From positions 1-5,179 of the forward strand of contig JAJDEL010000474.1 of NCBI GenBank assembly GCA_029259835.1: 5,179 nucleotides of DNA, given 5' to 3'. Below are positions 1 to 4,609 of the stretch, in pieces (positions within the stretch are counted from its first letter, which is position 1; the number at the start of each line of letters is the position of its first letter). The notes below the pieces were generated by a model, which did not search any database, was not told the origin of the DNA, and saw only the letters and a list, made by a program, of their open reading frames with translations. The position numbers were made by a program, and so were the translations under genes. This DNA is from Planctomicrobium sp. (GTDB lineage Bacteria > Planctomycetota > Planctomycetia > Planctomycetales > Planctomycetaceae).

Positions 1-1
1 G

Positions 2-553
2 GTCCTGCTGAAAGAAGAGAACCAACTCATTCTGAGTCATGCTGTGATCGCCGAGAACGCAGATCAAATTTCGTATGAGTCGCAATTGCCGTTTCATGGA
101 AGTTGGACGGGCGAAGAAGACTCCGCGACGCGCGAATTTGCATTAACGTCTGCTGAACAACGAGTACGAGTCTATCCGCTTTCACTCCCGCAGGATCGAG
201 TGACTAAAGCAGATGGCGAGTTCAAGGTCACCAATGAAGCACTGACGTTCAAACAGGAAATCAACGGTTCGCGGTTGTATGCCTCAACAGTCTTTGACTG
301 GTCGGCAAAACGGATGTCGAAACAAGTCGACTGGTCACGACTCACGGTCGCTCAAGATGGTCAACTAGAACCACACACTGAAGCAGCGGCATTTCGATAC
401 AGAATCGGTCGCAGCCAGTGGATACAATATCGCTCACTCGTTGAGCCGGATATCCCCAGAACAGTTTTAGGGCTGCACACCTCGCACGAATCCGTCCTCG
501 GACGGTTTACTTCAAAAGGAAGCATCGATCCGATTATTGAAGTCGAAATGTAA
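2..553 (+). CDS. C-terminal part of a protein of unknown function (5' partial)
   Basis: The reading frame is open to the left edge of the window, so the gene starts upstream and only its last 183 residues and TAA stop are visible. A GTG at 44 could serve as a start, but the frame continues before it with plausible protein (VLLKEENQLILSHAV), so I treat GTG44 as internal. The fragment is hydrophilic and mixed in charge, with alternating polar and hydrophobic stretches that suggest beta structure (for example TFKQEINGSRLYASTVFDW and AFRYRIGRSQWIQYRSLVEP). It has no predicted membrane segment and no catalytic motif that I recognise. It ends in the acidic peptide IIEVEM. It converges on the minus-strand gene at 638-1795, with an 84-base gap holding a perfect inverted repeat. 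Function unknown; that it is coding is likely from frame length and composition. Confidence 0.75.
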   Translation, partial: VLLKEENQLILSHAVIAENADQISYESQLPFHGSWTGEEDSATREFALTSAEQRVRVYPLSLPQDRVTKADGEFKVTNEALTFKQEINGSRLYASTVFDWSAKRMSKQVDWSRLTVAQDGQLEPHTEAAAFRYRIGRSQWIQYRSLVEPDIPRTVLGLHTSHESVLGRFTSKGSIDPIIEVEM

Positions 554-577
554 AGAGGGTTCGCTCAATTTGAAAGA

Positions 578-622
578 CACACCGATTTGCCACACACTTC
601 AAGTGTGTGGCAAATCGGTGTG
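578..622. terminator. Perfect 22-bp inverted repeat between convergent genes, probable bidirectional terminator
   Basis: Bases 578-599 are the exact reverse complement of 601-622, around a single central base (C600). As RNA this would fold into about 20 bp with a TTCAA loop. It sits 24 bases after the stop of the plus-strand gene and 15 bases after the stop of the minus-strand gene, the expected place for a shared terminator. Neither side has a good T tract: the plus side continues GAAGCAAGTC, and the minus side has only TCTTTC. It may therefore work as a transcript-stabilising or Rho-assisted 3' hairpin, or be a copy of a dispersed palindrome. The structure is seen directly; the role is inferred from position. 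Confidence 0.6.
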
Positions 623-637
623 AAGCAAGTCACCGTT

Positions 638-1795
638 TCAAGATGATTCTCTCAGCAACGCTGCGGCGTATCCGACGAGGTCGTCCTGTTCTTTTCGAAC
701 TTGTTTCAAGACATCAATGCGTCCAGCTTTCACACATAACTCGTCAAAAGAAATGCTGACTTCTTCATTGAGGTTGGAAAGATGTTTCGCCGAGACATCG
801 ACTGCTTCGTCAAGTTTGTCGCTGCGAATTAAAAGATCAACAAGAACATAGGCGAGCAGCGGCTTGTCTTGTTCATCTGGCTCTGCTTCAAGCTTGTCAC
901 GGAAGTATTGCAATCCTTCGTCACGATTTTTGTCGATCAGAACATTCAAAAAGTGTTCGTGAGCTGGGTAGAAATCTTCGAACGGAGGCTCCCCTTCGTA
1001 CTGCAGCGACTGTTCGAGTTTGCTGCCATACTGGGCGAGTTGGCAAGCGAGTTCGAGTTCTTCCGCTGGCTCTTCAATCGACCTGGCGAAACGGACGACC
1101 GAGTTCAAGTGCGAAACATCAATGTGGTAATTGCCATCTTCGAAAATCCAATCTCTACCAACGAGCAATTCCTTGAGAGACAATCCCGGTTCGAGTATCG
1201 GAACTTTTTGCTCGACGTGCCGGCGCACGGAATCGAGGACATCCTGGTACAGACTTCGGACCATCAGTTTCGCACATTCGCCCCGATGCTCCTGACTCAT
1301 CTGCGGCAATGCTTGGTCCAAGGCTGTGATGGTGCTACAGGTCCCGTGTCCCTTGAGCATGATTTTGACACCCTTGGGCGGGTTCACTCCCTGATACATC
1401 GCGATCTGGAGAATTTCTTCCATGCGCTCATAATCTTCAATGTGGTCTGGAAGTGCATCGAGCGCCTCGACGAGTTTTTCTGGCTCTCGAATGACCTGTA
1501 AATACATCCAGGCCGCTGCGAGATCCCCCTGTTCGATAAATTTTGCCCCAACTTCTCTGGCAGCCTCAACATACGCAGCTTCAACCTCTTTTCGAAATTC
1601 CTCAGGAACATCCTGCAAGGATGAAGGTCGCGAGAGCGGCAATCCAAGCTCCTGCTTCTTCTTTAACATCTTGGAGTCAAATAACTTATGGAGGTCACCT
1701 GACTGTTGGACCTGCTCGATGAGCCGGTCAACCAGTTCTGACGCATCCTGCTTGGAGGCGACCTGTCCTAATAGTTCAAATGAAGCATTTTCCAT
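638..1795 (-). CDS. Conserved-looking all-helical, TPR-like protein of unknown function
   Basis: From the ATG at 1795 the product is 385 residues (MENASFELLG to ALLRESS), ending in TGA at 640-638. A TTG at 1834 in the same frame would add 13 residues (MSTTVSRERIRRT). I prefer the ATG because the added peptide looks like translated leader (basic and polar), although AAGAAG seven bases before the TTG keeps it possible. The protein is soluble, acidic and rich in Glu, Leu and Ala, with no signal peptide or membrane segment. Two stretches read like tetratricopeptide helix pairs: about residues 78-113, with the turn EQGDLAAAWMYLQ, and about 312-340, with RSDKLDEAVDVSAKHL. Other likely conserved points are KGHGTCSTITALDQA (149-163), HIDVSHLNSVVRFAR (225-239) and PAHEHFL (277-283). 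I recall similar unnamed planctomycete proteins but cannot verify this. A scaffold or adaptor role would fit TPR-like folds; no enzymatic site is visible. Confidence 0.85.
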   Translation of the reverse strand: MENASFELLGQVASKQDASELVDRLIEQVQQSGDLHKLFDSKMLKKKQELGLPLSRPSSLQDVPEEFRKEVEAAYVEAAREVGAKFIEQGDLAAAWMYLQVIREPEKLVEALDALPDHIEDYERMEEILQIAMYQGVNPPKGVKIMLKGHGTCSTITALDQALPQMSQEHRGECAKLMVRSLYQDVLDSVRRHVEQKVPILEPGLSLKELLVGRDWIFEDGNYHIDVSHLNSVVRFARSIEEPAEELELACQLAQYGSKLEQSLQYEGEPPFEDFYPAHEHFLNVLIDKNRDEGLQYFRDKLEAEPDEQDKPLLAYVLVDLLIRSDKLDEAVDVSAKHLSNLNEEVSISFDELCVKAGRIDVLKQVRKEQDDLVGYAAALLRESS

Positions 1796-1850
1796 AGTTC
1801 TGCGTATTCTCTCTCTTGAAACGGTCGTACTCAACCGAATGCTTCTTAAA

Positions 1851-1874
1851 GATGCACACTAAAAAGTGTGCATC
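1851..1874. repeat. 10-bp perfect inverted repeat with AAAA loop upstream of the minus-strand gene
   Basis: GATGCACACT (1851-1860) and AGTGTGCATC (1865-1874) are exact reverse complements separated by AAAA. The element lies 56 bases upstream of the ATG at 1795 of the minus-strand gene, and 17 bases upstream of its alternative TTG start. It would be in that gene's 5' leader or promoter region. Read on the minus strand the stem is followed by TTTAAG, a tract too short for a convincing terminator. An operator for a dimeric regulator or a leader hairpin are both possible. The inner CACACT/AGTGTG is shared with the larger palindrome at 578-622. Confidence 0.5.
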
Positions 1875-1892
1875 CAAGCAGTTCGTGGACTT

Positions 1893-1987
1893 TTCTCGTC
1901 GGTTGATCTCTTGATGATTGTTGATGTGGATCAACACCTGAAGCGGGTGCAATTCCAACCTAAAAAGTTCTCAATCATCGACGAGAA
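1893..1987. other. Composite inverted repeat with a 12-base insertion in one arm, possible structured RNA
   Basis: The right arm, 1972-1987 (CAATCATCGACGAGAA), is contiguous. Its reverse complement is split on the left into TTCTCGTC (1893-1900) and GATGATTG (1913-1920), separated by the 12 bases 1901-1912. Inside lie two smaller stems: TTGAT/ATCAA around GTGG (1921-1934) and CACC/GGTG (1935-1949). The insertion also contains GTTGATC (1902-1908), exactly complementary to GATCAAC (1929-1935), so two pairings compete for the same strand. The element is about 100 to 190 bases upstream of the minus-strand gene and 345 bases upstream of rpsA, so the direction of any transcript is unknown. The pairing is seen directly; function is unproven. 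Confidence 0.35.
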
Positions 1988-2048
1988 CCAATAGGTATTG
2001 ACTGAAGAGATTATTGCAGATCGTGCTGGCATCGACAGCCATTATTGT

Positions 2049-2150
2049 GATAAAGTCCCTGATTCGCGATTTTATCGTGTTCTCGGTAAACATTTGAACA
2101 ACCGAGAAGAGTTACGCTGGTCGTTCGTAGTTTCGCTGTGTGAGCGGAAC
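2049..2150 (+). other. Cluster of three adjacent potential hairpins upstream of rpsA
   Basis: Three stems follow one another. GATAAAGTC (2049-2057) pairs with GATTTTATC (2068-2076), nine pairs with one G-U. TTCTCGGT (2080-2087) pairs exactly with ACCGAGAA (2101-2108) across a 13-base loop. GTTTCGCT (2130-2137) pairs with AGCGGAAC (2143-2150), eight pairs with one G-U and a 5-base loop. No convincing protein frame on either strand explains this stretch. It could be part of a long rpsA leader or an independent small RNA. Strand is assigned on the assumption that it belongs to the rpsA side. A random 250-base region can hold some such stems, so confidence is low. Confidence 0.3.
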
Positions 2151-2167
2151 GGCGCCCAACGTTCGTT

Positions 2168-2198
2168 TTGACACTTGAATGCGTTCTGTTCTGTGTAT
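2168..2198 (+). promoter_or_regulatory. Candidate rpsA promoter (perfect -35, weak -10)
   Basis: TTGACA at 2168-2173 matches the sigma-70 -35 consensus in all six bases. At spacings of 17 to 20 bases the -10 candidates (CTGTGT, GTGTAT, TGTATG around 2191-2199) are poor. If used, transcription would start near 2205, leaving a leader of about 130 bases before the rpsA ATG. The call rests almost entirely on the -35 box. Another start point further upstream is quite possible. Confidence 0.3.
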
Positions 2199-2210
2199 GG
2201 ACGGAATTGC

Positions 2211-2231
2211 GGCAAGCTGTTGCCACTTTTT
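2211..2231 (+). terminator. Weak terminator-like hairpin followed by T5 upstream of rpsA
   Basis: GGCAA (2211-2215), loop GCTG and TTGCC (2220-2224) form a 5-bp stem, followed by AC and five T residues (2227-2231). This has the layout of an intrinsic terminator but a short stem. It could end a small RNA transcribed from the interval upstream, act as an attenuator in an rpsA leader, or be chance. It lies about 100 bases before the rpsA start codon. Confidence 0.22.
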
Positions 2232-2245
2232 AGACCCACTAACAA

Positions 2246-2298
2246 AGCAAAACATTCGGACGCTTGAGTGGTGCTTCACTCCCCGGTCATGTTTTGTT
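2246..2298 (+). promoter_or_regulatory. Long imperfect hairpin in the presumed rpsA 5' leader
   Basis: AGCAAAACAT (2246-2255) pairs with ATGTTTTGTT (2289-2298), ten pairs with one G-U. The apex is GAGTG (2266-2270) with CACTC (2277-2281) around a 6-base loop. An asymmetric internal loop between them may hold a few more pairs (TCGG with CCGG). The structure ends 34 bases before the rpsA ATG. In Escherichia coli the rpsA leader folds into hairpins and S1 represses its own translation there; a similar role here is inference from position only. Confidence 0.4.
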
Positions 2299-2316
2299 CG
2301 CGGCTCTGAGCAATCC

Positions 2317-2332
2317 AAGGTTTTTTTGAGTA
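2317..2332 (+). promoter_or_regulatory. rpsA translation initiation region: weak Shine-Dalgarno plus U7 tract
   Basis: Upstream of the ATG at 2333 the only Shine-Dalgarno-like sequence is AAGG (2317-2320), 12 bases from the start codon and so too distant to be strong. GAG at 2328-2330 is only two bases away and too close. Between them is an unbroken run of seven T residues (2321-2327). U-rich leader sequence is a known binding preference of ribosomal protein S1, and rpsA mRNAs of other bacteria also lack a good Shine-Dalgarno, so S1-assisted initiation is plausible. Confidence 0.45.
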
Positions 2333-4330
2333 ATGGTCGATCGTAACCTCATTAGAGAATTTCACGTAGATGATGATGAACTGAATGCAGCACTTGGCGG
2401 AGAACTAGGTGACTGGATTGTCGGAACAGACGAAAACATGGACGAAGTCTATGATATGACGTCGAGTCCGTTTGATGTGAACGAAATTGTTGAGGGAAAA
2501 GTCCTCAGTGTCGAAGGCGATGAAGTTCTCGTCGATATTGGCTACAAATCAGAAGGGATGGTTCCTCTCTATGAGTGGGGGGACGATGAAGAGAAACCAA
2601 AGCCGGGCGAAACGATTGAAGTTTTGCTCGAAGAGATCGAAGATGATTTCGGTCTTGTTTTGCTTTCCAAGCGAAAAGCAGATCGACAGAAAGACTGGAA
2701 CTGGGTCAGTGGTCGCTACAACGAAGGGGACACGATCCTCGGGATCGTCGTTCGAAAAATCAAAGGTGGCTTGCTCGTCAACATCGGCGAAGCTCTTTCC
2801 TCCTCGGGTGCTCGCGGTGTCAATGTGTTTCTGCCAGCCTCTCAGGTTGATATCCGTCGACCGTCGGACATCGGCGATTTCGTTAACAACGAAATCGAGT
2901 GTATGATCCTCAAGATCGATGACACTCGCAAAAACATTGTTGTCTCGCGACGTCGACTCATCGAAGAGCAACGCGCCGAAATGAAGCGCAATCTTCTCTC
3001 GGAACTCGAAGACAATCAAATCAGAACTGGTATTGTCAAAAACATCGCCGACTTCGGAGCCTTCGTGGACTTGGGTGGAATCGATGGATTGTTGCACATC
3101 ACCGACATGAGTTGGGGACGCATCAACCATCCTTCAGAGATGGTCAAAATCGATGACGAAATCGAAGTGATGATCCTCAACATCGATCGCGAGAAAGAAA
3201 AGATCGCACTCGGCTTGAAGCAGAAATTCCCAAGTCCTTGGGACAATGTCGACACCAAGTATCCTGTTGGTGACCGCGTGACTGGCGAAGTTGTCAACGT
3301 GATGACTTACGGTGCGTTCGTCAAACTGGAAGATGGAATCGAAGGACTTGTGCACATCAGTGAAATGTCCTGGACACGCCGATTGAACCATCCTAACGAA
3401 ATGGTCAGCATCGGTCAGGAAGTCGAAGTTGTTGTCTTGGGCATCAACACTGACAAACAGGAAATTTCGCTCGGTATGAAGCAGACTCAGCCCAATCCTT
3501 GGGATGACGTCACCGACAAATATCCAGAAGGCAAAACAATTACTGGCGTGGTTCGCAACCTCACCAATTACGGAGCCTTCATCGAACTCGAAGAAGGAGT
3601 CGACGGACTGCTGCACGTCAGTGATATGTCCTGGACTCGCAAGATTTCACACGCAAGTGAAATGCTGAAGAAAGGTGACGACATTGAGTGTGTCGTTGTC
3701 TCTGTTGACGAAGAGCGAAAGCGAATTGCTCTTGGCCTCAAGCAACTCGGCGACGATCCTTGGGAAGCACGTATCCCGGATCAGTACCAGCCTGGTTCAA
3801 TTGTTACAGGAACTGTCACAAAGATCACCAACTTCGGTGTCTTTGTGAAGCTGGAAGACGAACTCGAAGGTCTGCTGCACGTTTCTGAGTTGACCGGTGG
3901 AGACGAAGAAAAATCTGTCGAAGATGTTGTTAACGTTGACGACGAAATCGAAGTCAAGATTCTACGTGTTGATACTGGGGATCGCAAAATCGGTCTCAGC
4001 ATGAAGCTTGATGCCGAAATCGAACCGATTGACTCAACTGGTTCCGCTCCTGCAGGGGATGGTCCAAAAGAACTCAAAGGTGGTATGGGCGAATCGAGCG
4101 GACCGCTCTTCTCAATGGGAGGAGAAACGGCTGGCGAAGAAGAGCCTGCTGCTGAAGTCGTAGAGGAAGAACCTGTCGCCGAAGAGGAACCAGCAACTGA
4201 AGAAGAACCTGTTGCAGAAGAGATAGAGCCGGCTATGGTTGAAGCTGTGGCTGAAGAAGAACCTGTCGCAGAAACTCCTTCTGAAGTAGCTTCCGAAGAA
4301 GAGTCTGATGAAAAACCTTCCGAGGAATAA
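2333..4330 (+). CDS. rpsA: 30S ribosomal protein S1, six S1 domains with an acidic repeat tail
   Basis: This 665-residue protein has six S1-type OB-fold domains at about residues 50-113, 131-207, 228-297, 313-384, 400-471 and 487-558, the same number as Escherichia coli S1 (557 residues). Domains 3 to 5 show the RNA-binding pattern [FY]GAF (241, 326, 413) followed by HI/VS or HIT and DMSW/EMSW (255-261, 341-347, 428-434); domain 6 has FGVF (501) and HVSEL (516-520). Domains 1 and 2 are the diverged, ribosome-docking type; domain 2 keeps FLPASQVD and NIVVSRRRLIEE and has about ten extra residues (SSSGARGVNV). PWD or PWE linkers recur at 302, 389 and 476. S1 sits on the 30S subunit and helps bind and unfold mRNA. 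From about residue 559 a 107-residue Glu/Pro/Ala/Val tail follows, absent from E. coli S1. The ATG at 2333 gives MVDRNLIREF, which fits what I recall of planctomycete S1. A strong terminator follows the stop. Confidence 0.97.
   Translation: MVDRNLIREFHVDDDELNAALGGELGDWIVGTDENMDEVYDMTSSPFDVNEIVEGKVLSVEGDEVLVDIGYKSEGMVPLYEWGDDEEKPKPGETIEVLLEEIEDDFGLVLLSKRKADRQKDWNWVSGRYNEGDTILGIVVRKIKGGLLVNIGEALSSSGARGVNVFLPASQVDIRRPSDIGDFVNNEIECMILKIDDTRKNIVVSRRRLIEEQRAEMKRNLLSELEDNQIRTGIVKNIADFGAFVDLGGIDGLLHITDMSWGRINHPSEMVKIDDEIEVMILNIDREKEKIALGLKQKFPSPWDNVDTKYPVGDRVTGEVVNVMTYGAFVKLEDGIEGLVHISEMSWTRRLNHPNEMVSIGQEVEVVVLGINTDKQEISLGMKQTQPNPWDDVTDKYPEGKTITGVVRNLTNYGAFIELEEGVDGLLHVSDMSWTRKISHASEMLKKGDDIECVVVSVDEERKRIALGLKQLGDDPWEARIPDQYQPGSIVTGTVTKITNFGVFVKLEDELEGLLHVSELTGGDEEKSVEDVVNVDDEIEVKILRVDTGDRKIGLSMKLDAEIEPIDSTGSAPAGDGPKELKGGMGESSGPLFSMGGETAGEEEPAAEVVEEEPVAEEEPATEEEPVAEEIEPAMVEAVAEEEPVAETPSEVASEEESDEKPSEE
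4136..4273 (+). repeat. Degenerate hexapeptide repeat coding the acidic tail of S1
   Basis: Residues 602-647 of S1 repeat the unit EEEP[VA][AT]. Three full copies run head to tail at 611-628 (EEEPVA, EEEPAT, EEEPVA), with related units at 602 (EEEPAA), 630 (EIEPA) and 641 (EEEPVA). At DNA level the unit is near GAAGAAGAACCTGTCGCA, with synonymous changes between copies (CCT/CCA, GTC/GTT, GAA/GAG), so the repeat is old enough to have drifted or is held at protein level. The tail should be disordered and highly negative. Confidence 0.8.
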
Positions 4331-4387
4331 TCAGAAGATCCGTCACATTCGGACCGATTGATCCCCGAAACTTTTCGCGCTGTTAAA

Positions 4388-4426
4388 AACGGCCCCACGG
4401 TTACAAACCGTGGGGCCGTTATTTTT
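4388..4426 (+). terminator. Strong intrinsic terminator of rpsA
   Basis: AACGGCCCCACGGTT (4388-4402) and AACCGTGGGGCCGTT (4406-4420) are exact reverse complements around ACA, giving a GC-rich stem of up to 15 bp. It is followed by A and TTTTT (4422-4426). Upstream it is preceded by an A run (4385-4389), so it might also act on the opposite strand. It begins 57 bases after the rpsA stop and separates rpsA from the sigma factor gene. It makes read-through into the sigma gene unlikely unless anti-terminated. Confidence 0.95.
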
Positions 4427-4516
4427 GCGCTCATCGCTAGCACTTCGCTGTCTTCTGTGTTTTATCGCGAAGCAACCTGTAGCGGCAACTCTTGCCGATC
4501 CGATCTATCTAAAGTG

Positions 4517-4529
4517 GTCCATTATGGAC
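4517..4529. promoter_or_regulatory. 13-bp palindrome upstream of the sigma factor gene
   Basis: GTCCAT (4517-4522) and ATGGAC (4524-4529) are exact reverse complements around one T. It is the clearest symmetric sequence in the 183 bases between the rpsA terminator and the sigma factor ATG, so it could be an operator. It also overlaps an ATG (4524) in another frame. I found no convincing -35/-10 pair nearby. Short palindromes occur by chance. Confidence 0.2.
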
Positions 4530-4609
4530 ACAACAAGTATTCGGGATGGTGGAACGAGTCCCCAAATGATCCCTGCATTCCCCAGATTGATCCCTTTTGT
4601 AAGAGTCCC

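Noticed and set aside
869..1501. Plus-strand open frame of 210 codons antisense to the helical-protein gene
   Set aside because: It lies wholly within the better minus-strand gene, and its product is rich in Phe and Val with no recognisable domain, as expected of a shadow frame.
1776..1958. Minus-strand open frame of 60 codons upstream of and overlapping the helical-protein gene
   Set aside because: It overlaps the gene start in another frame, runs through the 1851-1874 hairpin, and its peptide looks random.
1998..2026. Possible promoter with TTGACT as the -35 box
   Set aside because: No -10-like hexamer at a spacing of 15 to 19 bases.
2011..2318. Two overlapping minus-strand open frames (71 and 68 codons) in the interval upstream of rpsA
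   Set aside because: Compositions rich in His, Arg, Asn and Cys, no plausible ribosome-binding site and no domain; the region reads better as non-coding.
2303..2327. GCTC-T-GAGC followed by T7 as an intrinsic terminator before rpsA
   Set aside because: The palindrome leaves a one-base loop and is separated from the T run by nine bases, so it cannot form a working terminator stem.
2549..3130. Minus-strand open frame of 193 codons inside rpsA
   Set aside because: Antisense to confirmed S1 domains; it arises from the codon pattern of rpsA.
3781..4443. Minus-strand open frame of 220 codons, very Ser-rich, over the rpsA 3' end and terminator
   Set aside because: The Ser/Ala runs are the antisense reading of GAA/GAG-rich tail codons, and the frame crosses the terminator hairpin.
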